From Jejuia sp. UBA6058 (GTDB lineage: Bacteria; Bacteroidota; Bacteroidia; Flavobacteriales; Flavobacteriaceae): DNA of 64,000 bases. Below the pieces are notes generated by a model, which saw only the letters and a list, made by a program, of their open reading frames with translations, was not told the DNA's origin and searched no databases. The translations under genes and the position numbers were made by a program. Shown here one piece after another: positions 43,955 through 54,300 of this stretch. Location: NCBI GenBank assembly GCA_002428965.1, contig DIYI01000007.1, positions 37,461 to 101,460 of the forward strand, written 5' to 3'. The first letter of the stretch is position 1, and every line of letters starts with the position of its first letter.

Positions 43955-44524
43955 TTAAATAGAATTAATTTGTAAATGCTCCAACTTTTGTCTCAGACTA
44001 GTTTTGGCTCTAGAAATCATAGTTCTGCAATTGGCGTTACTAATTTTCATTATTTCGCTAACCTCTTCGTAATCATAACCTTCTACTAGGTTAAGCGTTA
44101 GGGCAACTCTATAATTTTCTTTTAAACTGCCTAAAACAGACAATACGCGTTTTACTTTTAAAACAGAATGCTCCGTTTTTTGAGTTGTATTATCAATATC
44201 ATCTTCAATTTTATACATCAGATTATTAAATGGTGTTTCTTGTTTTTTTATTTCTTTATTTAAATGATAGATACTGTTATTGATAACAATTCGCTTTAAC
44301 CATGAACCAAAAATATGTTTGTCCTTTAATGTTTTAAGCTTTGTAAATGCTGTTAAAAAGGATTCTTGCATAATATCTTCAGCTTCAAACCTATTTTTAA
44401 CAATTCTCAACGACGTATTATACATGGCTTTATAATACCTATTATAAACTTCCAATTGTGCCGACCGATTTCCAGATATGCACAAGTCAATTAAGGTTTG
44501 AATATTTTGGTTGTTAGGCGTCAA
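43955..44524 (-). CDS. ECF-family RNA polymerase sigma factor
   Basis: A 189-residue sigma-70 family protein. Region 2 (residues 15-90) contains RFEAEDIMQESFLTAFTKL and GSWLKRIVINNSI; region 4 (125-180) contains YRVALTLNLVEGYDYEEVSE with a helix-turn-helix. It heads an operon with an anti-sigma-like protein and a DUF4097 protein. Such operons respond to envelope or surface signals. Confidence 0.92.
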   Translation of the reverse strand: MTPNNQNIQTLIDLCISGNRSAQLEVYNRYYKAMYNTSLRIVKNRFEAEDIMQESFLTAFTKLKTLKDKHIFGSWLKRIVINNSIYHLNKEIKKQETPFNNLMYKIEDDIDNTTQKTEHSVLKVKRVLSVLGSLKENYRVALTLNLVEGYDYEEVSEIMKISNANCRTMISRAKTSLRQKLEHLQINSI

Positions 44525-44580
44525 AAAACAAATTGTTTATTCTAAGGATAATTACTTTTTTGGTTTGTTACAGTTTTTCA

Positions 44581-44622
44581 AAAAAAAAAGCCTACAATCT
44601 AAACTTTAGATGTAGGCTTTTG
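44581..44622 (-). terminator. Intrinsic terminator of clpC
   Basis: A long stem (AAAGCCTACAATCTAAA and TTTAGATGTAGGCTTT, one mismatch) is followed on the minus strand by a T tract of nine. It lies 20 bases after the clpC stop. Confidence 0.85.
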
Positions 44623-44641
44623 TATTCTGATTATTGATTTT

Positions 44642-47194
44642 CTAAGACTCAGTAGGCTTTTCTGCCTTTTCAATATCTATTTTCAATTCATCTGATTTGG
44701 TATCTAAATCAATAATGATTTTATCACCTTCTTGCAGATTAGATGCTACAATTTCTTCAGCCAATGCATCTTCAATGTATTTCTGAATAGCTCTTTTTAA
44801 AGGTCTAGCGCCATATTGCTTATCGAACCCTTTATCTGCGATATAATTTTTAGCTGAATTAGTTAGTGTAAGGTTATAACCTAAACCACTAATTCTTGAT
44901 AGTAGCTTTTCAAGCTCGATATCAATAATTTTGTTGATGTCTTCTTTTTCAAGAGGATTAAATACAACAACATCATCAATTCTGTTTAAAAATTCAGGTG
45001 CAAACGATTTTTTAAGCGCATTTTCTATAACGCGTTGCGCATTAGCATCTTCTTGTGCTTTTTGTGCTGAAGTACCAAAACCAATACCCGTACCGAAATC
45101 TTTCAATTTTCTTGCTCCAATATTTGAAGTCATGATGATAATAGTATTTCTAAAATCAATCTTTCTACCTAAACTATCTGTTAAATGCCCATCATCAAGT
45201 ACCTGTAATAACATGTTAAATACATCAGGATGCGCTTTTTCAATCTCATCTAAAAGAATTACAGAGTAAGGTTTACGACGTACCTTTTCAGTTAATTGCC
45301 CTCCTTCTTCATAACCTACATATCCCGGAGGTGCTCCAACTAAACGAGAAATGGCAAATTTTTCCATGTATTCACTCATATCAATTCGAATAAGTGAATC
45401 TTCACTGTCAAATAACTGACGAGACAATACTTTGGCTAATTGTGTTTTACCAACACCTGTTTGTCCTAAAAAGATAAAAGAGCCAATAGGCTTATTAGGG
45501 TCTTTTAACCCTGCACGGTTACGCTGTATAGCCTTAACCACCTTTGCAACAGCCTCATCTTGACCAATTACTTTTCCTTTAATCAGGTTTGGTAATTCTG
45601 CTAGTTTATTAATCTCGGTTTGCGCAATTCTATTTACAGGAATACCAGTCATCATAGATACCACATCTGCAACGTTTTCTTCTGTAACAATTTCACGATG
45701 TTGTTTTGTTTCTTCTTCCCACTTTTCCTGCGCAATAGCTAAATCTTTTTCAAGACGTTTTTCATCATCTCTCAATTTGGCGGCTTCCTCATACTTTTGC
45801 TTTTTAACAACTGAGTTTTTAGTCTCACGAACTTGTTCTAATTGTCTCTCAAGCTCCAAAATTTGTTGAGGCACATCAATATTCGTAATATGAACTCTAG
45901 ATCCTGCTTCATCCAGAGCATCAATAGCTTTATCTGGAAGGAATCTATCCGTCATATACCTGTTGGTTAACTTTACACAAGCTATAATGGCCTCGGGAGT
46001 AAAGTCAACATTATGATGTTCTTCGTATTTTCCTTTTATGTTATTGAGTATTTCAATAGTCTCTTCAACAGAAGTAGGTTGCACAATCACCTTTTGAAAA
46101 CGTCTTTCTAAAGCACCATCTTTTTCTATATACTGTCTGTATTCATCAAGTGTAGTAGCACCAATGCATTGAATTTCACCTCTAGCTAAGGCAGGTTTAA
46201 ACATGTTTGAAGCATCTAAACTTCCGGTTGCTCCACCAGCGCCGACTATGGTATGAATTTCATCTATGAAGAGAATAACATCATCATTCTTTTCGAGCTC
46301 GTTCATTACAGCCTTCATGCGCTCTTCAAATTGACCACGGTATTTTGTGCCCGCAACTAAACTTGCTAGATCTAAAGTAACCACTCGCTTATTAAAAAGA
46401 ATTCGTGATACTTTTCGTTTTACAATTCTAAGCGCTAAACCTTCTGCTATAGCCGATTTACCAACACCAGGTTCACCAATCAAAAGCGGGTTATTTTTCT
46501 TGCGTCGACTTAAAATTTGAGAAACGCGCTGTATTTCAGCTTCTCTTCCTACTACAGGGTCAAGTTTGCCTTCTTCAGCCAAAGCCGTTAAATCGCGTCC
46601 AAAATTATCCAGAACAGGTGTTTTAGACTTTTTATTAGACTTCCCTGAAGGCGTATTGAAAATATTATCTTTTTGAGATTCATCACCTAAATTTGAATCA
46701 TCATCTTGGAAAGATTCAGCTTTAGGCTCTATGTAATCGTCATTTTCGTTTGTAATCATTTGTTTAAATTGTTCTTTAACATTATCATAGTCTACTTTAA
46801 GTTTATTAAGTAGTTTGGTTGTTGGGTCGTTTTCATTTCTAAGAATACACAACAATAAATGAGCTGTATTAATAGAAGTACTCTGAAATAACTTTGCTTC
46901 TAAAAATGTCGTTTTTAGAGCGCGTTCTGCCTGCCGTGTTAAGTGCAAGTTCTTTTTTTGATTAGAAGCGATACTAATATTAGGGTTTGCTGGACTTAAA
47001 ATTTCAACTTTTCGTCTTAAATGATTTAAGTCTACATCTAAAGCATTTAATATATCTATTGCCTTACCATTTCCATCTCTTAAAAGCCCAAGCATTAAAT
47101 GCTCGGTTCCTATAAAATCATGACCTAAACGAAGGGCTTCTTCCTTACTATAAGCTATTACATCTTTTACTCTTGGGGAGAAATTATCATCCAT
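44642..47194 (-). CDS. clpC: ATP-dependent Clp protease ATP-binding subunit ClpC
   Basis: An 850-residue AAA+ unfoldase of standard ClpC size. The Clp N-domain repeats cover residues 1-150. Walker A of the first ATPase is GEPGVGKSAIAEG (about residue 238), and Walker B lies in VILFIDEIHTI. A UVR-type middle segment (KKQKYEEAAKLRDDEK) marks ClpC against ClpA/B. The second Walker A is GQTGVGKTQLAK, and a C-terminal ClpB-D2 domain follows. ClpC with ClpP degrades unfolded or tagged proteins. The gene is divergent from gyrA over 260 bases of AT-rich sequence. Confidence 0.95.
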   Translation of the reverse strand: MDDNFSPRVKDVIAYSKEEALRLGHDFIGTEHLMLGLLRDGNGKAIDILNALDVDLNHLRRKVEILSPANPNISIASNQKKNLHLTRQAERALKTTFLEAKLFQSTSINTAHLLLCILRNENDPTTKLLNKLKVDYDNVKEQFKQMITNENDDYIEPKAESFQDDDSNLGDESQKDNIFNTPSGKSNKKSKTPVLDNFGRDLTALAEEGKLDPVVGREAEIQRVSQILSRRKKNNPLLIGEPGVGKSAIAEGLALRIVKRKVSRILFNKRVVTLDLASLVAGTKYRGQFEERMKAVMNELEKNDDVILFIDEIHTIVGAGGATGSLDASNMFKPALARGEIQCIGATTLDEYRQYIEKDGALERRFQKVIVQPTSVEETIEILNNIKGKYEEHHNVDFTPEAIIACVKLTNRYMTDRFLPDKAIDALDEAGSRVHITNIDVPQQILELERQLEQVRETKNSVVKKQKYEEAAKLRDDEKRLEKDLAIAQEKWEEETKQHREIVTEENVADVVSMMTGIPVNRIAQTEINKLAELPNLIKGKVIGQDEAVAKVVKAIQRNRAGLKDPNKPIGSFIFLGQTGVGKTQLAKVLSRQLFDSEDSLIRIDMSEYMEKFAISRLVGAPPGYVGYEEGGQLTEKVRRKPYSVILLDEIEKAHPDVFNMLLQVLDDGHLTDSLGRKIDFRNTIIIMTSNIGARKLKDFGTGIGFGTSAQKAQEDANAQRVIENALKKSFAPEFLNRIDDVVVFNPLEKEDINKIIDIELEKLLSRISGLGYNLTLTNSAKNYIADKGFDKQYGARPLKRAIQKYIEDALAEEIVASNLQEGDKIIIDLDTKSDELKIDIEKAEKPTES

Positions 47195-47454
47195 AACTAA
47201 GTTCCTTTCTGCATTAAAAATAATAATAATAGTTGACTAAGGGCAAAAACTGTACCCTAAATTGGTGTTGTCATGCTAATAGACGAAAAATTAAGAATAC
47301 TTAACAAGTAAAATTCACTATAGTTATTAACGAAAATAAAGGCCAAAATTGTTAATAAAAAGTGTCAAAAACGAAACAAAAATCATCTTACAACACTACT
47401 GAAATTCTTATATTAGCATGTTTTGAAAAATACGTAAAACTAAATTAAATTTAT

Positions 47455-49995
47455 ATGGCAGAAGGAGAAAAACTGATACCTATTAATATTGAAGATGAGA
47501 TGAAATCTGCCTACATTGATTATTCAATGTCGGTCATTGTGTCACGTGCTTTACCAGATGTAAGAGACGGTTTAAAACCAGTACATAGACGTGTGTTATT
47601 TGGGATGCATGAATTGGGAGTAAGATCTAATACGGCACATAAAAAATCTGCAAGAATTGTAGGTGAAGTTTTGGGTAAGTATCATCCACATGGTGATACT
47701 TCGGTTTACGATACTATGGTGCGTATGGCGCAAGAATGGAGTTTGCGCTACATGCTGGTTGATGGACAAGGAAACTTCGGTTCCGTTGATGGTGATAGTC
47801 CCGCTGCAATGAGATATACAGAGGCTAGAATGCAAAAGATATCTGAGGAAATGCTTGCTGATATAGATAAAGATACTGTAGACCATAAACTTAATTTTGA
47901 CGATACACTTCAAGAGCCTACCGTATTACCAACCCGTATTCCAAGTTTGCTGGTGAATGGAGCTTCTGGTATTGCTGTTGGTATGGCCACAAATATGCCA
48001 CCACACAACTTGACTGAAGTTATAAATGGAACAATTGCATATATAGATAACACCGATATTGAGATTGATGAGTTAATGACTCACATAAAAGCACCAGATT
48101 TCCCAACTGGAGGCACAATTTATGGTTATGACGGTGTTCGAGATGCATTTCAAACTGGGCGCGGAAGAATTGTTCTTAGAGCTAAGGCTAATATAGAGGA
48201 AGTTAATGGACGTGAATGTATCATTGTAGATGAAATTCCTTATCAAGTGAATAAGGCAGAAATGATTAAGAAAACTGCCGATTTAATTAATGATAAAAAG
48301 CTTGAGGGGATTTCTACGATTCGGGACGAGTCGGACAGAAAAGGCATGCGTATTGTGTATGTTTTGAAGCGCGATGCTATTCCTAATATAGTGTTAAATA
48401 AATTATTTAAGTATACTGCGCTACAGTCCTCATTTAGTGTAAATAATATTGCGTTAGTAAAAGGTAGGCCTCAACTTTTAAATCTTAAAGATTTAATACA
48501 TTATTTTGTTGAGCATAGGCATGAAGTTGTTGTACGAAGAACGCAATATGAATTGCGAAAAGCAGAAGAACGTGCCCACATTTTAGAGGGTTTAATTATA
48601 GCTTCGGATAATATTGATGAAGTGATTCAAATTATTAGAGCATCTTCTAATGCCGATGAAGCGCGTGAGAATTTAATAAAACGTTTTGAACTATCTGAAA
48701 TACAGGCAAAGGCTATAGTTGAAATGCGTCTACGCCAGTTAACTGGTCTGGAACAAGACAAGCTACGTTCTGAGTATGATGAAATAATAAAAACAATTGC
48801 CGACTTGAAAGACATTCTTGATAAGAAGGATCGTAGAATGACAATCATTAAAGATGAATTGGAGGTAATTCGAGATAAATATGGTGATGACAGACGCTCG
48901 AATATTGAATATGCAGGTGGAGATTTAAGCATTGAAGATATGATACCTAATGAGAAAGTTGTTATCACTATCTCCCATGCAGGGTACATTAAACGCACGT
49001 CTTTAAACGAATATAAGACTCAAAATAGAGGAGGAGTTGGTCAAAAAGCCTCAACAACTAGGAACGAAGATTTCTTGGAACACTTGTTCGTTGGTACAAA
49101 CCACCAATATATGCTGTTCTTTACGCAAAAAGGAAAGTGCTTCTGGATGCGTGTTTACGAAATTCCTGAAGGAGCAAAAACTTCGAAAGGAAGAGCTATT
49201 CAAAACCTTATAAATATTGAGCAGGATGATAAGGTAATGGCATTTATCTGTACTCAAGATTTAAAGGATGAGGATTATATCAATAGTCATTACGTGATTA
49301 TGGCGACTAAAAAAGGACAGGTGAAGAAAACTTCTCTTGAGCAATATTCTCGTCCAAGAACGAATGGTATTAATGCTATAACCATTAAGGAAGATGACGA
49401 GTTACTGGAGGCTAAACTTACTACTGGAGAAAGTCAAGTAATGTTGGCGCTTAAATCTGGTAAAGCCATTCGTTTTGAAGAAGCTAAAACAAGACCTATG
49501 GGTAGAAATGCCTCTGGTGTGCGAGGAATTACTCTGGCTAATGATGCCGATGAAGTTATAGGAATGGTTGCAGTAAATGATATGGAGAGTAACATATTAG
49601 TGGTTTCTGAAAATGGTTATGGAAAACGTTCAAGTTTAGAGGATTACAGAATTACAAATAGGGGAGGGAAAGGTGTTAAGACCATTTCGGTTACCGATAA
49701 AACAGGTAATTTAGTATCCATAAAAAATGTTACGGATAATGATGATTTAATGATTATCAATAAATCCGGTATAGCCATTAGAATGGCCGTAGAGGATTTA
49801 CGAGTAATGGGTAGAGCTACACAGGGTGTTAAATTAATCAATTTAAAAGGTAAGGATTCCATTGCCGCGGTTGCCAAAGTGATGCATGATGAAGATGATG
49901 TTGAAGATGAAGGCGAAACTACTGGAAACATTGAGCCTTTCAATGATGGCACAACTGTTGATAATAATGATACTGAAAACAACAATAACGAATAA
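47455..49995 (+). CDS. gyrA: DNA gyrase subunit A
   Basis: An 846-residue type IIA topoisomerase subunit. The catalytic tyrosine is Y121 in AMRYTEARM. The quinolone region reads KYHPHGDTSVYDTMVRMAQ, with Thr82 and Ser83 at E. coli positions 83 and 84 and Asp86 at position 87; Thr82 is the normal residue in Flavobacterium psychrophilum GyrA. The C-terminal beta-pinwheel carries a GyrA-box-like QNRGGVG and a later TNRGGKG. The acidic tail (last 45 residues, rich in Asp, Glu and Asn) is typical for this phylum. The TPR gene follows 17 bases later. Confidence 0.96.
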   Translation: MAEGEKLIPINIEDEMKSAYIDYSMSVIVSRALPDVRDGLKPVHRRVLFGMHELGVRSNTAHKKSARIVGEVLGKYHPHGDTSVYDTMVRMAQEWSLRYMLVDGQGNFGSVDGDSPAAMRYTEARMQKISEEMLADIDKDTVDHKLNFDDTLQEPTVLPTRIPSLLVNGASGIAVGMATNMPPHNLTEVINGTIAYIDNTDIEIDELMTHIKAPDFPTGGTIYGYDGVRDAFQTGRGRIVLRAKANIEEVNGRECIIVDEIPYQVNKAEMIKKTADLINDKKLEGISTIRDESDRKGMRIVYVLKRDAIPNIVLNKLFKYTALQSSFSVNNIALVKGRPQLLNLKDLIHYFVEHRHEVVVRRTQYELRKAEERAHILEGLIIASDNIDEVIQIIRASSNADEARENLIKRFELSEIQAKAIVEMRLRQLTGLEQDKLRSEYDEIIKTIADLKDILDKKDRRMTIIKDELEVIRDKYGDDRRSNIEYAGGDLSIEDMIPNEKVVITISHAGYIKRTSLNEYKTQNRGGVGQKASTTRNEDFLEHLFVGTNHQYMLFFTQKGKCFWMRVYEIPEGAKTSKGRAIQNLINIEQDDKVMAFICTQDLKDEDYINSHYVIMATKKGQVKKTSLEQYSRPRTNGINAITIKEDDELLEAKLTTGESQVMLALKSGKAIRFEEAKTRPMGRNASGVRGITLANDADEVIGMVAVNDMESNILVVSENGYGKRSSLEDYRITNRGGKGVKTISVTDKTGNLVSIKNVTDNDDLMIINKSGIAIRMAVEDLRVMGRATQGVKLINLKGKDSIAAVAKVMHDEDDVEDEGETTGNIEPFNDGTTVDNNDTENNNNE

Positions 49996-50012
49996 CACAA
50001 ATTAAAATTAAA

Positions 50013-51266
50013 ATGAAAAAACAACTAATTATAGCTTTAGCTATTTCTTTAAGCACATTCTCTTTCGCACAGAAAAAAGAATTGAAAATGGCTGAAAAAG
50101 CGATTAAGGCAACAAATTTCGCAGAGGCAAAATCAGCCTTAGCACTAGTAGAACCCCTGTTAGTTTCTTTAGATGAAAAATCATTGAGTAAATATAACTA
50201 TTTGAAGGGCGTTGCCTTATATGCGAATGGAGCTGGTACCAACGCAGATGTTGAAAGTGCTTTAGATTTTTTAACTAAATCTGAAAGCGCTTATAAAGAT
50301 GAAGTTACTCAGTTAAGAACTGACATTGTAAACAAATTATTGGAAAAGGGGAATAAGGCCTACGAAGGTAAAGATTTTGGAAGTGCCTCTACATACTTTG
50401 AAAAGGTTTACAACTTAAGAAGCCAAGATACTATTTACTTGTATTATGCCGCAGCAACAGCTGTTAATGCGCCAGACTATGATAGAGCATTAGTATTGTA
50501 CCAACAACTAAAGGAATTAGGTTATACTGGCATTGCAACACAGTATTATGCAGTTAATATTGAAAATAATGAAAAAGAAATGTTTGCAAGTGAGCAAATG
50601 AGGGATTTTTCAGTTAAAGCTAAAACACATAAGGACCCTTCAAGTGAAAAAACGTCTTCAAAAAGAGCGGAAATTGTTAAAAATGTGGCTTTGATCCATA
50701 TTTCCCAAGGAAATAATGATAAGGCTATAGCAGCAATACAAGACGCTAAGGCCGAAAATCCTGATGATATTAATTTAGTGTTGTCTGAAGCGAACATTTA
50801 CTACAAAATGGGGGATACAGCTAAGTTTAAGGAACTTCTGGAAGTTGCAACCGAAAAGGAACCTAATAATCCTGAATTGCAGTATAACCTTGGAGTTATT
50901 GCAGCTGATTCTGATCAACCTGATAAAGCCATGGAGTATTACAAAAGAACGATAGATTTAGATCCTAGTTATATAAATGCTTATATAAATAGCGCTGCAC
51001 TGGTATTGTCTAAAGAAGAGGGAATCATTGAAGAAATGAATGGACTGGGCACCTCTGCTGCTGATGATAAACGATATGATGAGCTTAGGGAAGAACGTCA
51101 GCAATTATATAAGGATGCTATTCCTTATTTAACAAAGGCGTTAGAATTAGATTCTAAAAATACAGAGGCTGCAAGTACCTTAATGAATATATATAGTGTA
51201 CTTGGAGAAACAGATAAGTATAAAGAAATGAAGGCAATAGTTGAGTCAATGACTTCGGCTAATTAA
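50013..51266 (+). CDS. Tetratricopeptide repeat protein
   Basis: A 417-residue secreted protein with a signal peptide (1-19, ending FSFAQ). Tetratricopeptide repeats cover most of the rest: about six TPR units between 100 and 410, for example AYEGKDFGSASTYFEKVYNL, and YNLGVIAADSDQPDKAMEYY. TPR proteins of flavobacteria serve as periplasmic scaffolds. It is adjacent to and co-directional with gyrA, a common order in Flavobacteriaceae; a shared role is not known. A strong terminator follows. Confidence 0.9.
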   Translation: MKKQLIIALAISLSTFSFAQKKELKMAEKAIKATNFAEAKSALALVEPLLVSLDEKSLSKYNYLKGVALYANGAGTNADVESALDFLTKSESAYKDEVTQLRTDIVNKLLEKGNKAYEGKDFGSASTYFEKVYNLRSQDTIYLYYAAATAVNAPDYDRALVLYQQLKELGYTGIATQYYAVNIENNEKEMFASEQMRDFSVKAKTHKDPSSEKTSSKRAEIVKNVALIHISQGNNDKAIAAIQDAKAENPDDINLVLSEANIYYKMGDTAKFKELLEVATEKEPNNPELQYNLGVIAADSDQPDKAMEYYKRTIDLDPSYINAYINSAALVLSKEEGIIEEMNGLGTSAADDKRYDELREERQQLYKDAIPYLTKALELDSKNTEAASTLMNIYSVLGETDKYKEMKAIVESMTSAN

Positions 51267-51287
51267 TTTTTATCCTGATATTTCTAT

Positions 51288-51320
51288 AAAAAAGACGACC
51301 AATTTGGTCGCCTTTTTTAT
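51288..51320. terminator. Bidirectional terminator
   Basis: CGACCAA/TTGGTCG around a single base, with A runs before and T runs after. It ends the TPR gene and the minus-strand T9SS gene that converges on it. Confidence 0.85.
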
Positions 51321-51335
51321 AGAGTTTTTATTTTA

Positions 51336-54300
51336 TTAGTTGATGGCTATTTTTTTGGTTGCCGTACCAAATTTAATCTTAATTTTGACAACATAAGTAC
51401 CAGAAATCTGTTCAGGTATCTTATATTGAAGATAATTTCTGTTGGTATTTAGTTTGAGGCAGAAAAGTGATTGTCCAAGTATATTAAACATTTCTATTGA
51501 TTCAATTGTTTCAGAACTTTTGTTTTCTATTATAAAACTTCTTTCGTCTTGAGAATAGTAAAAATCAACGCCCTTATCTTCTGTTGAGTTATTTGTACTA
51601 AGTGTTTCTGATGTATTTGAAAATCTAATTTCAAACCTATCCAAGTATTCTCCTTGATCCAGAAATATTTTAAAATCCGATTGAGACAAGTTGTGATACT
51701 TATTCGATGCCTTGTCATAAATAAAAATATCAAGATCGTTTTTATTGTTCTCTATAGCGTCTAAAATAATGGTATTAAAGCCAGATTTATTAGTATGTAT
51801 ACCTATAGGAATTGAACTCTCTTCCTGTAAACGGTCAGTGGCCTGAATCACATATTTTTCATTGTTGATTAACCAGTACATATCATCCATTTGGTTATCA
51901 ATGGATTTAGAATCATATCCCCAATCTACTTCCGATGTAGTATTCTCATCAATAGTCAATAACAATTGTCTGTTTAAGTTATTTGCTGAGTTCAATCGTA
52001 TTCTAATTTTAAGTCTTGAATCTTCTTCTTTGTTAGTATCTATTTTTCTTGGCTGGTTCTCATCATTACTTACAGTACCTTGGCTATATGGTATATCAAA
52101 TACTCTTTGATTATTATTAAACTCGATAGTTCCATTTTTCATTGCAGATACGTAAAACCCTTGTCCAACGGGAATATATCTATTAGGAACACTATTTAAT
52201 GACATCATTTCCTTTTCTACAGTAATATCACCTTTTATAACGGCAGGCAAACTTCCTGCTAATGAATAAGTGGCATAACCACCTTGATAGCCGGTCGCTT
52301 CATGAGTGCCCCCAGCCCAATGTTTCCAAAAATAAAGAGACCCGTTCAAAGTTTCTTTGTTATCCTGCAAGAATTTTACCGCATCTATTGCAGACGGGTA
52401 CGGATTTCCTAGTAAATAATCATTATCTAATGCAACATTTCGTGTTATAGTACCATTGTTAGGTTTTCCGCTGAGGGTATATTTTTGTTTGGCAGTAATA
52501 TCTCCCGATCCAGGACCTTTCATTGTAAATCCTTCGCCTACATGAACTTCTCCAGTACTCCCCACTTGCTGCCAAGATGTGAAAAAATCGCTTTGGGCGT
52601 TGCAAAACTTCCATATCCAATAATCCGCTATACTAAGAGGTACCGGAAAACCATCATATCCTGTCTCCAAAAAAGTGACCTCATCAAAAACAGAATTTAC
52701 AGAGTAGCTATGATTATTTAAATTGGAATTTTGAAAACCAACTGGGGAAGACCAATAATCGTATGTATAATTATCTGCATTACCGTAAAGATCTTTTCTT
52801 AGTATGCCCGAACTTGTAATATCAAGTACACTTTTATCTAATTGAAGTAGTTGCGAATCTTCTTGCAAATATAATTCACCATTTAGTTTTAAGTATTCTG
52901 AATTATATAATCCCGAATTATTTTTAACATTGATAGAACTTCCTTGATTAATTATTAGGCCCAGTAATGCAGTTCTACTTTCAATATCAAAATGACCATT
53001 AGTCTCAACAATAGCAAATTCTGGAATGTTATCTATGTTTAATGAATGCCCATTCACCCAATTATCAATGTCATTCCAGTTGCCATTACTAGTTGCTTTT
53101 GATTTGTAGGGTATAGGCGCAGAATATTCTTGTGTTATCTGCATATTGTTTAACTTTCCATCCATTGCATTGTTTGATAAATCTTCTACAAAACCTGTAT
53201 TTGAAGGCTTCATTTGGTAATACAATAGAAGATCATTCCAATTTAAGCCTTCAATATCTTTAGGAATAATTTCTCCTGAAACCCTTTCGTTTTTATTATT
53301 AATTCTTTGATAAATTTGATATTGTAGTTGTTCTTGTGTCAGGGCTTTATTATATACTCTACACTCATTAATTGACCCATTGAAATGATGGCTTTTTAGT
53401 TCTGGATGACGTCCTATTTCAAAACTATAATTAGTATTCCAATCCTCTGAATTTAAAAGAGGAATATTCGTCTTTCCAAAATTATATTGCCAAATTTTTT
53501 CGCCGTTTAAATAAAGTAGCACTTCACCAGTAGTTCCATTATAACTAATTGCGACATGATTCCAAATACCGTTGTTTATAGTTCCATTTTCTAATTCAGG
53601 AGTTTTAATTTCTTCACCCGATTCAGTCTTAATAAAAGCTTGTAATTTTCTATTTTCATTTATAAATAACCTAAAATTTACCTGTCCCATTATAGCTCCA
53701 CTATATGATTTAGTATCTGGTTTTATCCAAGCCATCATTGTAGATTCTAGCTTTCCACCTAGAAAAGAATCTCTATTGATAAAATCATCTACCCCATCAA
53801 AACCTAAAACCTGAGGTGTACAGAAACTAAAGTTTCCAAACCCTGTGGCGTGAGGTTTTTTAGGAGAACAAGCTTCACAATCTAACCACTGAATTCTTAT
53901 AGATTTTATGAGTTGGTCGTTTGCAAAATTTACGCCAATAATAGGGTTTTCTCCAGAGGTTAGGTTAGCTACGGCATTTACCGTTCCAGTTAATTCATCA
54001 ATTTCATATGTAGGATATTGAGATTTAGTAAATTGTGGATAGATTGTTTCTCCATCTCCATTTACTCCAGTAATGATGTATTTATCGCCATTTGCATCAT
54101 AAAAATTAATATGGTGAATATCGAACGACAATGCATATATGGGCTTACTAAAACTAATATTACAGAAAATACCGTCTTTTTCAAAACCATTCGTCAACAA
54201 ATCAATGCCTTTGTACATATAGCTGGATTGACTTCCAATTTTTGGGGTTTGGCCTGCCCAAAAACCTAGTGTACTTGTTTCTCCTTCAAAAGATATTGAC

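Noticed and set aside
47698..47715. Thr82/Ser83 in GyrA as a quinolone-resistance change.
   Set aside because: Thr at this site is the normal residue in Flavobacterium GyrA, and the key Asp86 is intact.
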